NCBI RefSeq assembly: GCF_018873765.1
Contig: NC_057924.1
Span: 3,968,001-4,032,000, forward strand
Source: Telopea speciosissima
Taxonomy: Eukaryota; Streptophyta; Magnoliopsida; Proteales; Proteaceae
Direction of reading: 5' to 3'
DNA length: 64,000 bases
The notes beneath the pieces were generated by a model. That model was not told the DNA's origin and did not search any database. It worked only from the letters and a program-made list of their open reading frames with translations. This document shows positions 12,201-23,269 of the stretch, one piece after another (position 1 is the first letter of the stretch; the number at the start of each line of letters is the position of its first letter). Made by a program: the position numbers and the translations under genes.

Positions 12201-13949
12201 TATATCCAGAAAGCCATGAAGAGGTGGCCTGTGTCTGCAGTGTTGATTCATGGGGGATCACCCCAGTTGAAATATGATGCATTTAGTGTAAGACCTCAAA
12301 CTTCTATTTGTACGGTTTTAGTTGGTAAATTGAAATTATGACTGGTTGTGGGTATCCACCTCCATGTAACTGGTTCACCTATCCCATGAAACATTAATGC
12401 AAAGTTGGATAAATGGGAAGCCTGAGATTGGTAAGAACATAATTTTGAGGTCAAGATTTGGGTCAGAACATCTTCTGCTTTGAACCTGTGTTTTATCCCC
12501 ATGGATGTCTGTCATGTGCTGGCCATGACAAGGTCCATCTGACTTGTGTAGAGCATTGATAGTTTATTGGATGCAAATTATCATGTTTATTTCTCATAGT
12601 TCCAGTATGAGTCTTATTGTTAGTACTGTTCAGCTCCAAGTGAATTGAGAATTGTTGGTCTGGCTGCTTTGTGATTCTTGATTAGATACAAATTGCATTA
12701 TCTCTCAACATGAATGAAACTTTGCAGGCAAGCACGGCTGCATTGACTACTTCTGGAACGGCTGTTTTGGAGTTGCAGCTTGCTCGGTTACCATGTGTTG
12801 TTGCATACAGAGCCCATTTCCTTACTGAATGGTTTATCCGCTGGAAAGCAAAGATACAATATATTTCTCTTCCCAATATTCTCCTGAATTCAGCAGTTAT
12901 TCCTGAAGCTCTCTTTCAGGATTGCACGCCAAAAAATCTAGCTGCTCTCCTCATGTAAGTTTGTTAATGTACTTACTAACCAAATTTACTTGCGTATTTA
13001 TTCGTTCCCTTGATGTCTTTTGCTGTATATTCAAATTGTATATTTTGATCTTGCGATAACTTAAATGCAGGTACTAATTTACTTGTCTTTGTATGTGTAT
13101 ACCTGAACAACTTTTTTGATAATATCAATAGAGTTGCTAGCTGCCCTTAAAAAGTGTCACGTTGTAATTTATGGAGAACAGGTAAAATTTTTGTCAAGTT
13201 CCAAGTCGAGAAAAGTGGCTCTGTTTGTTTCGAGGGGAAATATTTTTCAGGAATTGCCAAAAAGCAAAAGGAAACTGTATTGTTCTAAAAGGATAACTAT
13301 TATTTTACTGAAAAACAGTACAAAATTTTGGAAAAAAAGGACTTCCGTTTTAAACTTCTAGATGTTTTCCACAAAAGATCATGGCATCTTGGTCTACGAT
13401 ACAATTGGAACCCTTAGGACACCTATCTCATCTTAGGATGGATTCCTTTTCCTAATTCAACCTGTCTAAAAATGATTTTTTGTCATGCACAATCAAAAAA
13501 GGGCAAATAATTACAGAGTTTCTGGTTTTTTTTTCTCCCTCTCCATTGAACAGACAGATCCTTAATTAATCAGATAATTTTTCCCACTTGCCGTGTTGCC
13601 TAGGTAAATTGCAAAAGAAAGACACAATGAAAAGATAGGAAAAGCCTAGCTCATTTATTTGCACTAAAGATTTATGTGCATGCCACAAGTTTATAGAATT
13701 GCTTTAAAGAATAATGTTGCTTTCGGATTTTATAGTTTGTTTTCTTTGTTCTACTGTAGGGAAACTATTCATAATAAGGGCCTTCGGGAGAAGCAAATCA
13801 TCACTGCTGAAAATGTGCTTGGGCTTCTTTGTCCTTCGGACCCAAATAAAAGCAATATTAGACTACAGGAATCGAGATCAGGGTTACCTAATTACACCCC
13901 AAGTATGATAGCAGCGCATACAATATTATACTCTGTGAAACAGCAGTGA
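9279..13949 (+). CDS. LPXB: Lipid-A-disaccharide synthase, mitochondrial-type (eight exons)
   Basis: LpxB is a family-19 glycosyltransferase that joins UDP-2,3-diacylglucosamine and lipid X to form the disaccharide of the lipid A pathway; in plants it is a mitochondrial enzyme. Exons read by eye: 9279-9523, 9809-9908, 10034-10139, 10224-10447, 11321-11399, 12049-12287, 12728-12954, 13760-13949. All use GT..AG and the phases join into 469 codons without a stop. Visible family motifs are VSGEVSGD followed by FFGVGG (exon 1), APSFWAWKGGEARL and GHPILEDA (exon 4), LLPGSRLQEVKRMFP (exon 6) and SGTAVLELQLARLPCVVAYR (exon 7). The first roughly 45 residues are Ser/Arg-rich, fitting a targeting peptide. 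Length matches plant homologues (about 460 aa). A closer acceptor before exon 4 (10169) would bring a stop, so 10224 was chosen. The start is the first of two adjacent ATGs. Confidence 0.9.
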
Positions 13950-14142
13950 CAAGTAATCAGGTTCTCATAATCCAAGACCCCTCCAATTGCTTGTGCTTAA
14001 CAACAGCCAGGAAAACCATTGATTTTTTTTGTGGAGGGGGTTAAAAAGGCAAACCATACTATTAGTTGGATGTTTTGTTTGAAATTCAAGGTGCAAAATT
14101 AGCTGCTCTGTGAACAATTTGCAAGTTATTCTTTGTGAATAT

Positions 14143-14321
14143 TTAAAAAAAAAAAAAAAACAAACCTATGCATGAGGCTCACCCTACTGCCAGGTTTGGG
14201 AGGAGCAAAGGTACACAGCCTTACCCCCCTGCTTCGCAGGAAAGGCTGTTTCCAAGTTTTGAACCCACAGCCAACAAGTAACAATAGCGCAACTTTATCT
14301 GTTGCGCCAAGGCTCATGCAC
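14143..14321 (-). mobile_element. tRNA-derived SINE with 14 bp target duplications
   Basis: The 179 bp unit lies between perfect 14 bp repeats TTCTTTGTGAATAT (14129-14142 and 14322-14335). Read on the minus strand it starts GTGCATGAGCCTTGGCGCAA, contains the B-box-like GGGTTCAAAACTT and GGAAACAGCC, has GGTAAGGCTGTGTAC in the middle, and ends in a run of T. This is the layout of Au-type plant SINEs (tRNA-like head, T-tail). It lies just downstream of LpxB. Confidence 0.8.
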
Positions 14322-14335
14322 TTCTTTGTGAATAT

Positions 14336-15039
14336 AAATATACTCTAAATTATGATGCATACAATTAAATTACATTTTGGTAAGGGTTTCAATTCCTATG
14401 ACTTAGGATTGATGATTAATAAGGTAGTTAGATGTAAAGCTTAGCTTGCATTCTACATTCCAAACATGAAGATAGTTTCCATTTTCCATGGGAGTTCTAA
14501 CATCTCCACTCATTACTTTTGGAGGTTTCAATGCCTATGATTGTGGGAATGGGATCTGTAGAAAAAAGCACAAATTCCCATAATGCTGATCCATTTCTCC
14601 TGAACCAATGTAAGACATCCAAACCTGTTGACATATGGTCTGTGGGAAGGTGTCTCTGTACTAGCATTACTGCCAAGTTCATTGGCTTGTTTGGCTATTC
14701 TTATCTCCCATAGTAGCCTTTGGTGGCAGTTAACAGTGGCGGTTCTTGGCTAGCAAGCAACAGATAAAGCTAGATCCAGGGGGAGGGGGGGGGGGGCGGC
14801 GCTGCATTGAAGATGGGTTTTCAGGGGGGTGATTGACAAGCCTGTCGATAGCGGTGCTGACCTCAGAGCCGGGATTTTTGGACAGTGGTATGTACTTGTG
14901 GGCCGCTTTATGGCATGCTAGCATCCTGCAGGTAAAGAAGGCATATATTGGGTCCAACGTTGCAAGGTAAAGAAGTGTAACTGAAATTTTTGGTGGTGGC
15001 TACCTCAGTTTATGTCATGTCACATTATCACCCCTGAAA
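14336..15039. other. Spacer between SINE and LINE relic
   Basis: No gene is seen. A G-rich run (14780-14797) breaks the sequence. A further LINE fragment upstream of 15040 is possible but not demonstrable by eye. Confidence 0.4.
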
Positions 15040-15263
15040 GTGCCCGAAGTTGTGCTTGAAGATATAAACAAGGTGAGTGTTCCTTTCTGGTGGAGACAAA
15101 TGAAGATGAGAAGAAGATTCTTTGGAAAAGCTGGGAGAGGGTGTGCTACCCAAAGTCTGAAGCAGGACTTGGATTCAGAGATTTGCCTCTGCGAAATCAA
15201 GCTCTGTTGGCGAAACAAGGTTGGAACTACGAAACCAAATTCTGCCTTGGTCAGGTTGACTAA

Positions 15264-15390
15264 GGCTGTGTTTGGTATGCATTATTCTGGATCTATAACG
15301 TGTTTTGAAGTGAGAAGATGGAGAAGAATTGGGTTTCAGGATTCATTCTTGACCCAGACTCTATTAGGAGCATACACATCAAACACAGCC
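15264..15390. mobile_element. Tourist-like MITE inside the LINE relic
   Basis: The 127 bp element has inverted ends GGCTGTGTTTGGTATG and CATCAAACACAGCC and is flanked by TAA on both sides (15261-15263, 15391-15393), the PIF/Harbinger target duplication. Removing it rejoins the interrupted LINE frame, which confirms the boundaries. Related partial sequences near 24.4 and 53.6 kb are less clear. Confidence 0.8.
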
Positions 15391-16053
15391 TAAAATATTT
15401 ACTTCCCCTATTGCCAACTACTTCCTTGAAGCCACTAAAGCCAGAAGCTTCTTGGGGTTGGAAAAGCCTCCTGTTTGGTAGAGAGATTATGAAGCAAGGA
15501 GCTCTCTGGGTAGTTGGGGATGACAGATTGATTCGGGTTTGGGATGATTCCTGGGTACCCCCAATTTACACACTTTTAGGATCCAAAATCCCAGGTCTCT
15601 AGATTCCATGCCTTCTGGGGTTGGGGGGGGGTGTTTAGTGGGGATGTGATGGATGGATCATGATCAGGACCAGGACCAGGACCATCATTCGTGGGATGTT
15701 TCAAAAGTTAAGAGCTCTCATGGAACTCCTGGCAGGCTGAAAAGGGTACCATAAATCACGGGGGAATTCAGTGTTAAATCTGATAACAGGATTGCTCTAC
15801 AGAAAAGATTTGAGACAAAACCGAAGTGGCAAGAGAGATTCAGAACATTCCCAAGGTGGTGTGGTCTCTATTTTGGTCTGCCCCGTTACCTCCTAAGTTC
15901 AAGGCTTTCCTATTGAAGATTGTTTCAGATGCATATGGGGAGTGATGCCTAATATCAAGACGGGGCAGGTTGTAATGGAGAATGTCCTATATCTAAACGA
16001 TTGTCGTCTATTTCTCCAATGGCTGTTTCAGTACAGTTTTTCATTTCCAAAAA

Positions 16054-16187
16054 AGGGTGTACCTAGTGCACGAGGCTCTCGCCGCTACAAGGTCTGTGGA
16101 GGGTCATAATGTATGCAGCCTTAACCCTCGCTTTGCAGAGAGGCTGTTTCCCGATTGAACCCGCCACCTTACCGTTGCACCGAGGTC
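16054..16187 (-). mobile_element. Au-like SINE, partial
   Basis: On the minus strand it contains CCTCGGTGCAACGGTAAGG, GGAAACAGCCTCTCTGCAAA, TAAGGCTGCATACATTATGA and GAGCCTCGTGCACTAGGTAC, matching the copy at 50112-50280 but lacking about 30 bp between the head and the B box. It sits within the LINE relic. Confidence 0.7.
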
Positions 16188-16858
16188 CACTCTCTAATGG
16201 TCTAGTTGAACAAAGATTTTTTTTTTTTCTTTTCCCAATGCATTATATGATCTGTGGGTGTCTGGAAGTTTAGGAATGCCTTCATTTTCAAGAAAGGACC
16301 ACTTTCCACTGGGGCTTGGATTTTAGCAGAGCAATGCACATATTGATTAAGAAAAAGACAAATTTCCACCAGGGCTTGGATTTTAACAGAGCAATGGACA
16401 TATTGATGATTTAATGACAGCCCTATTCCCATCTCCTATTCAATCTCAAAATGAAGAGAGGGATAACAATCTCATGAATGAAATCAATCCAAACTCCTTT
16501 AAGGTGTTCAGTGATGCAAATTCTCGCAGAATATGAAGGTCATGGGCTTGATTCCCGTGGATCAGCTCAGAAGTTTGGCTTCTGATAGCCTGTTTCCAAG
16601 TGGCATTAAAGCTGGCTTTATCAACTGCAAAGAGGTGCGGTGCTCACAACATTACTTGCTTCAGACTGCCACATCCAATGGAGAAAAACTATTGACAAAA
16701 AAAAGAGTTCCTCTTATGATAATAATTGAAAGCTAACTTTGTCAACGGTACACATTATCTTGGTGTATGTCACAAAATTGATGCGCATACGAATCAATCA
16801 CACAAACCCAGGATAATAAACAGGTGGCAGTTTAAACTTTCAAGGGATAACAAATCTT

Positions 16859-19800
16859 TTATGAAGAACTCTGCTGACGTGTCTTGATCCATGATTCAAG
16901 GTATCGCAGTTCCTCGTTGCTTATTGAATGGCCAAGACCTGGGTAAGCCTGCATTTTCAAAACCCACTAATTTCATGAGTATTGTTCATGGTAAGAAGTG
17001 AGGAAATGTAATGTAAAGCATCGAGTAGCCATCTTTTACTGAGTTTAACCCAAAAGAATTACATATTTTGATGACTCAGATAAAAAGGAGAAAAAAACTG
17101 AATGTGTGTTGGGGGTACAATATCTTGAGTTCCGTCGCTTGGTTTGTGGGTTGATTCCGAAGGGCCGTTAAGATGCCGAAGGCTCCCAATACTATATGAA
17201 TATTTTGGCAAAATTCTTGTATAGGGTTTCGCTATAAATATGTAGAGAGGGTTCTTTCTCTATAACACAATCTGAGAAAGGTGTGAGGACGAGCGGCTGT
17301 AACCCTATTCTCCAGTGATAGTGAAATAGATCTCATCTCACCGTGGACGTAGGCAATCTTGCCGAACCACGTAAATCCTTGTGTTCTTTGTGTGATTATT
17401 GTTTGCGATTTCTTTTTTTTTTTTGTTTTTGTTTTTGCATCGTGTTAGGTTTTGTTTTTTGAACAATGTGGCAGACCATACAATTGAGTTAGCCCATGAA
17501 CTTAGACACGTGGATGCAACAAACAGTTTGCTATCCATTTAACAGTTTAAGCAGCCACATAACCCTCTACATTCGCTAAAATGAAGGAGCTTGTCTACCT
17601 AAGAGGCTAAGATTAAGTCAATGGATCAGCCAGAAAACCTCAGCCATGTAACTTAAGCTTAATCCCAACTAATTATTGCGGTAGGCCTTGCAGTAGGCTA
17701 TAGAGTCCTCTTTTGCCCTTCTTCTCTATTCAAAACAACAGCAGCTAATGCAATATATTACCTTAAACTCGCAGGTTATCCCAGCTTGTTCCAGTAATGG
17801 AGGACCTGCTTGCCCAGCTTCAAATAACACTGTACTGTCGGCGATACCATGGGACCACAAAATAGGAGTCTGCAGACATTTTCAGATATAAGGTCATTAC
17901 AACATGGAATTACTTCAAAATAGTAAACCAGCAGATTTTCAAATTACAAGTGGGTCCTCAATAAGACACCAGGAATATGGAAATGGTCATCCCATTTAGC
18001 AGTATATGCACAAGCTATGACACGTAAACCTTGTGTAGTACTCTGGAGATTGTCTATGTTGACACCTTTTCAAATTCCTACATAATTCCCTTTTAGATTC
18101 TAGTTAAGTAGGATGATAAGATCAACAATGCTTCATGGCTTGGAGTCATTCATGGGGAATGTCTTCCTAAAGTTCTGTTTTGCAGATGTAAAAGCAAGAT
18201 CATGACAATGAAAAGTAGATGAAAGTGAGAAACACATCAATTTGAGTTAAATTGGGCCCAGGTGAGTCTGGTCGGATAGGACTGATAGTATCACCCAAAT
18301 GAACCTTTGGGAACCAATGCCATTAGCAGACAGGCCATCTATCCAATGTATATCCTTGATCCTCTAAGCTCAAGAAAACAATATGAAAATTTTCCAATTA
18401 AATGATAAATCTGAAAAATAAAAATAAAAACCTGACAGAGAAAACTAAGAGCAGGTAAGTGCAGATACCTTCTTTGCATCTGGTGGAATCTGTCCTAACA
18501 CAGATGTATTAAAAGGAACCCAGCCACTAAAGACAGCACCTCCACCTAGAGTTTTTGGGTACAGCAATGTACTCGCTAAGGTCAAGGCACCTGCCAACCC
18601 ATTACAAATTGTTAACTGGAATAAAAGAACCTATGGGGAATAGTTGAAAATTTTGTGCTTGAAAGAAAGAAGAAGAAGAAGAACCTCCTTGACTAAATCC
18701 ACAGACGAAAATGTTCTCAGAATTTGTGCCAGCAGCTACCTCCTTGTCTATCATTGCGTGAACATTTTGAACTGCTTTAAGCAATCCATCTTCATCTTTT
18801 GGAGATTCCTGATACAATTCAGCAAAGTCAATTATCCTAACTGCACAATAGTGTTGGAGCTGAAACTAGGAGGGAAAATCTATGGCCCTCTTGTGACCAA
18901 ATCTTTAGTCAGGATCAGCATGCAGCATAGCCATATAACTTATATGAAGGATGCCATATTTAGCAATTCAATATATGGGATATGCAAATAAAAGCAAAGT
19001 TCAAAACGCATTTTTGTTTTTAATTTCAGGCAAGAAATTGTTTAACATGGTTTCACTTAGGAGTTTAGGATGAAATTCTGCATGTATAATCTCTCTCAAA
19101 ATCAACCAATCAATGAATGCATACTTTGGAAATATATATTCTAATTTTTTTCCTCAGTATGTTTTTTCTTTTCTCTTAAGTGGTCTATTTTCCTTGTGAA
19201 AATTATGACTATCTTATGAAATAAGAGTGGAGATTTACTGAGGACACCACAATCATATCGAAAGCTAGAGGTACAAAAAGGAAACAATAAACAGCAATAC
19301 TGGGGGGGGGGGGGGGGAGGGGGGCTGTATTGCCTTTGTAACTGGAGGGAGAGGAGGGATTAGGATTTGGCCAACTCATTGACTAGTGCAGCTGGTCTTC
19401 TTAAGCATCCAATAAAATAGAATGTTCATTGGAGGCTAGAGGTTTCCATAAAGAAGTGCACCTATCCCCAGTACCCTAGATCCATCATGGAACCATCTTA
19501 CAACCCAGAGGGTCACCCTCTACCTTCCCAAAGCACAAGCAAATCTAATACCATATCGAAGAAGCAATGGCTTCTTTTTGATGGAGTTGCACAACCCCAA
19601 TACAACACTAGTATGATTTAATTTTTTTCCCAACTCTTATCAAATAAACTTCACACATCCTCTGTCAATAATCTAGCTGTGGGTAAGACTGCTCAGTCAA
19701 CCATGTCATTGAAATTTCAAAAATAGTAAATGGTTTTCACCATCTAATCTCATTTAGCATCACAACTGACAAGTACAGGTAAACCCAAGTTCAAGCATGT

Positions 19801-22800
19801 CATTGGGGCTTTAAACATTATTATAGAAACAGAGAAGAGTGGGGTGGTGATTCATAAGTAGCAGCATGGAAGAATATAGTTGAGCAATGGCAATTCAGCA
19901 GTTGTGATGATCAAGGAACCAAGCTTTTAGATCATGGATGATTCATTGCTGGACGGAACAATATAACCATCAGAAGAAATAGAAAATATATTGAGAGGTT
20001 CAAATAGGCAATGACATATGATAAATTACTATGCCGACAAGTTCATATAGAAAGCGACACATGACTGACTTTTTCTTGGCCATGTGAACAAGATATTAGG
20101 TTGGTTCAGCCTGTATAATGGTGTTACAAAAGTGCTAGGCCTACGGTAAATACTTCATGTGAAATAGCTAAAATGATGGTCATGCATATCATTATTGCCA
20201 CTATAATTGCCATGACCTTGTTATCCTTCTAGCATTATTAGGATATCATCACAATTAAATACATTAGTTATTTTTATCATAGCAAACATTCAAATAAAAT
20301 ATTTGAAGAAGCTGAAAAAAGCACACAGAAATCTAATGGCCATTATAACCATAACAACAGTAAATAATGGTCAAGACTAGCTGCCATTTGTTGAAGCTTC
20401 CTACTTAAAAAGCTTAATCTCATGAGTGGAGATACCTCCCAAGTGTATCGGCGCAATTCCTAGGTCTCAGTTTATCAATGTGGAACTACTCTCCACATCT
20501 TGCCCCTCTTTTTGTCTGGTCAATCACGCGGCAGTTACCGCTAGGGAGGACCGAGTGATGGAGCTCTAATACCATGTTGAAGTATCCAACCCAACATGAG
20601 TGGAAATACCTACTAAGTGTACCGGGCCAACTCCAAGATCCCGGTTTATAGTTGTGAGACTATTCTCCACGTTCCCCCTCACATGTTGCCCCTCTTTTTG
20701 GGTGGTCAATCACGCAGCAGTTAATGCTAGGGAGGACCGAAAGATGGTGCTCTAATCATACTTGTCAAGGCTTCGCCTAGGCATCGGTGTCTAGGCGGAT
20801 TTTGGGGGATCTAGGCAGTTGCCGCCTTAGTTGTATTGAACCCCTTGGCCCTTATTTATGCCAAATAGCATTTAAGTGAATGATTTCATTTACTTAAGAT
20901 ATTATTCATAAATAAGCACATACCCCTATTTGAATCCAATAAAAATAGTTAAAAAATCAAATTTCAAAAGGATAAAAAGTCAACCCCCCAGTTCAAGAAC
21001 AAAAACTGGATTTTCGGCTGTAGGTGAAATTTTCCACTTTTTAATGCTAAGGTTTTTCTCAAATCTAAAAATTTCATAAATCATAATACAAAAAAACATT
21101 GCTAAAAACCAAAAGAGCGGTAAAATATTCATTTATTTTAATATCTAAAAAATTATTTTCATTCAGAGCAATTTTGACAGCATTCGCACACACCGAATAA
21201 GGTTTGACCAAAACATAACTCCTTCAATATAAATTAGATTAAACTATTAAAGCAATCTTGGATTTGTTGGAAAGCAGGATTTGTGCCCTACCTAATACAA
21301 AAAGTCTCATGTAAAAATAAAATCAATTGAGCACTCAAACTTCCTAGATAACAAGAACATTTCTCTAAATCGAGAGCAGTTTAATTACTTATAGATAAGA
21401 TCATATTTTCTAAGAACAATATAAACCAAATGTGAGAGTATGTATACCATGACAAAGTCCAATTCCAAGAACAGTATAAACCAACTGTATGTTTTGATTG
21501 TTTCAAACTTCCAATAGCTCGCTTATTCAATTCTGCTATCTTTTAGTTGTATGTGGATTTATGATGACTTGATATGGCTTAATATTGATTTTTGTTGACT
21601 TTTGATGACTTGATGTGGCTTAATGTTGATTTTTGATGACTTGATGTGGTTTAATGTTGATTTTTGATGATATAAGGTATATCTTGTAACATACTAAATA
21701 ATGTTAGAAAATAGGGAAAATAAAAAATAACACTTGGGCGCTTTGATTGCCTAGGCGGGCGACTTGTCGCCTAGCGCTTAGGCACCGAACACTCGACCTC
21801 CCGGGTTTGATACCATGTTACAACCAGCAATTTGTTAAGGGCAGCAATAATGTATATCAACACCATTATTATCCTTTTTCTTATACATGCAGCAACTCAA
21901 GACCCTACACATGCCCTTGAAAATTTAATTGCTATGGGAGTTAGCATTATGACCATAAACATTATTTTGAACCTAATTTGAGACTCTTTTGAGGGGGCAG
22001 TCAGTTCAGCTTACAGTAAATGCTATTATATTAGGGAGGGATTCTACAATAGACTGCTAAGCCCCAAGGAAACAAAAGAAAATTTCAACAGTTTTAATTC
22101 TAGGAAATACCTCTTTCAAGACCACTGCAGATGTTTATTTCTAGAACTGTACAAGTAAACTAAATACCAGAAGATATTAAAACTGAAGCTCAAAGAGAAC
22201 ATGCCAATAACCCCCCCCCCCCTCAAAAAAAAAGAGGAGAGATAAAACAATAAAGAAAGAAAGAAAGAAAAATAAAATAACTTACAGCTGCCACAGGTAT
22301 CTCATGAATGTCAAACCAAGAAGGCATCACAGCACCATCTACAGCAAGAATCAAATTAGTATGGAACATTGAACTACTGGAAAGGAAATGTTAAAATCCA
22401 TCTTTAATAAATTTTCTTAATAACTCTGGCAATGATTGTCAACATATTGTCTCAGGATTAACTGGGTACTCGACGAGAATGAATGGCTTACTGCTAAACT
22501 GTTTCATGTTGTTACTATAACTTCCTGCTACATTACTTATTGCCTTCGCCTGAAACTCAATCTCAGGTCCCTACGAACATTTATAATTCCAACCATGCTT
22601 TATAATGACAAGAAAGATCCTATCCACGAAACATATCGTTTGATTTAAGCCCATCGATGCAATTGAAAAGCTGATCCACCAGCATTTCATTTCTTTTCAT
22701 TTTAGATTTGTTTCTAATCATCAAAGAAAATTAATCCGAAGAAATGAGAATCTACAGCCTTATTGGAACTTTCTAAAATTTCAATTCAAACACACATTGG

Positions 22801-23269
22801 GAATAATTTTCAACAAAATCACGAATAGAATCAAGACCAAAGAGAAACAAAGGAAGTACCCTCAAATGTATATGATGCTTAAGAGTGATGAGATTAAATC
22901 AACCTACATTTGTTTACCCACAACCGAAAAAGGGAGGGGGGGGGGTGGGGAAGGAATAAGTTAAAACTTACAATTGCAGGAGACAGGTCTAGAAGGAGCA
23001 GAGGGAAAAGACCAGGTGGTATTTCTGAATTGAGGAGAAGTGAAGAAATTCTTGATGGGTTCATTTGCAGGGCCTGAGTCGCCCAAACCGTGAAGCCATA
23101 GAACAAAGCTTCGAGCCATGGAGTCTGGTCGTCGAGGAGTTGGGCTTTCCTGGAAGTAGACGATATAGAGAGTAGTGACTGTGAAGGTAATTGTAAGGAG
23201 AACGATCGGCTTCGTCAAGAACAAATACTTCATCAATTGTCTCACACTGTAGCGGATGCTTCTCTGCAA
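16859..23269 (-). CDS. Acyl-protein thioesterase / LYPLA-type carboxylesterase (six exons)
   Basis: This family of alpha/beta hydrolases removes palmitate from cysteine residues of proteins or hydrolyses lysophospholipids. Exons in transcription order: 23269-22972, 22338-22286, 18808-18685, 18590-18469, 17869-17762, 16948-16859. Phases join into 264 codons with no stop. Motifs are LHGLGDSG (oxyanion side), MPSWFDIHEIP, FVCGFSQGG with nucleophile Ser156, HGIADSTV with Asp210, and YPGLGHSISNEEL with His242, so the triad is complete. Residues about 18-39 form a hydrophobic stretch after a basic start, suggesting a signal anchor; Met51 (23117-23119) begins the conserved catalytic domain and could be an alternative cytosolic start. 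The third exon uses a weak donor (GGAG|GTTCTT). Intron 2 is 3.5 kb and repeat-filled. Confidence 0.9.
17107..17465 (+). mobile_element. Copia-type solo LTR
   Basis: A 359 bp TG...CA unit (TGTTGGGGGTAC to TTTTGAACA) is flanked by perfect 5 bp repeats ATGTG (17102-17106, 17466-17470). It contains a TATA-like GCTATAAATATG and the stretch ATCTCACCGTGGACGTAGGC, typical of plant copia LTRs. No internal retroelement sequence adjoins it, so it is a recombination product. It lies in the last intron of the thioesterase gene. Confidence 0.8.
20413..20760. repeat. Two tandem ~170 bp repeats
   Basis: Two diverged copies share AGTGGAAATACCT, CCAAGTGTA, CTCCACAT, TTGCCCCTCTTTTTG, TGGTCAATCACGC and CTAGGGAGGACCGA, each leading to a GCTCTAAT(ACCATGTT) end. 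The second copy is interrupted at GCTCTAAT by the element at about 20757-21800; its ACCATGTTA end resumes near 21812. Such blocks occur as dispersed repeats in plants; no coding capacity is seen. Confidence 0.6.
20757..21812. mobile_element. AT-rich element with CGCCTAGGC termini
   Basis: The left part (20766-20815) reads GGCTTCGCCTAGGCATCGGTG and the right part (21739-21790) carries the inverse theme TGCCTAGGCGGGCGACTTGTCGCCTAGCGC, with an AT-rich interior that includes a thrice-repeated TTGATGACTTGATGTGGCTTA-like unit (21560-21665). It interrupts the second ~170 bp repeat. Exact ends and target duplication are uncertain. Confidence 0.5.

Larger units (their letters stand above)
15040..16740 (+). 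pseudogene. L1-type LINE 3' relic (end of RT, zf-RVT, RNase H region)
   Basis: Frames on the plus strand carry eroded plant LINE sequence. VPFWWRQMK and a segment corresponding to the usual KSW..LC.PKS..GLG..D region appear at 15079-15220. EASWGWKSLLFGREIMKQGA and WVVGDDRLIRVWDDSW follow at about 15440-15555. Traces of the C-terminal part (CLEV, FQERTTFHWGLDF, VFSDANS) appear at 16250-16530. Frameshifts, stops, a nested MITE (15264-15390), a nested SINE (about 16054-16187) and a 65 bp local duplication (about 16300-16410) break it. Poly-A and target duplications were not identified. Confidence 0.7.
18809..22285 (-). other. 3.5 kb repeat-filled thioesterase intron
   Basis: This single intron makes up over half of the gene. 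It holds a long G-run (about 19303-19323), two tandem copies of a roughly 170 bp repeat (20413-20760) and an AT-rich inserted element (about 20757-21800). No extra exon was seen; the small open frames have no family similarity. Confidence 0.6.
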
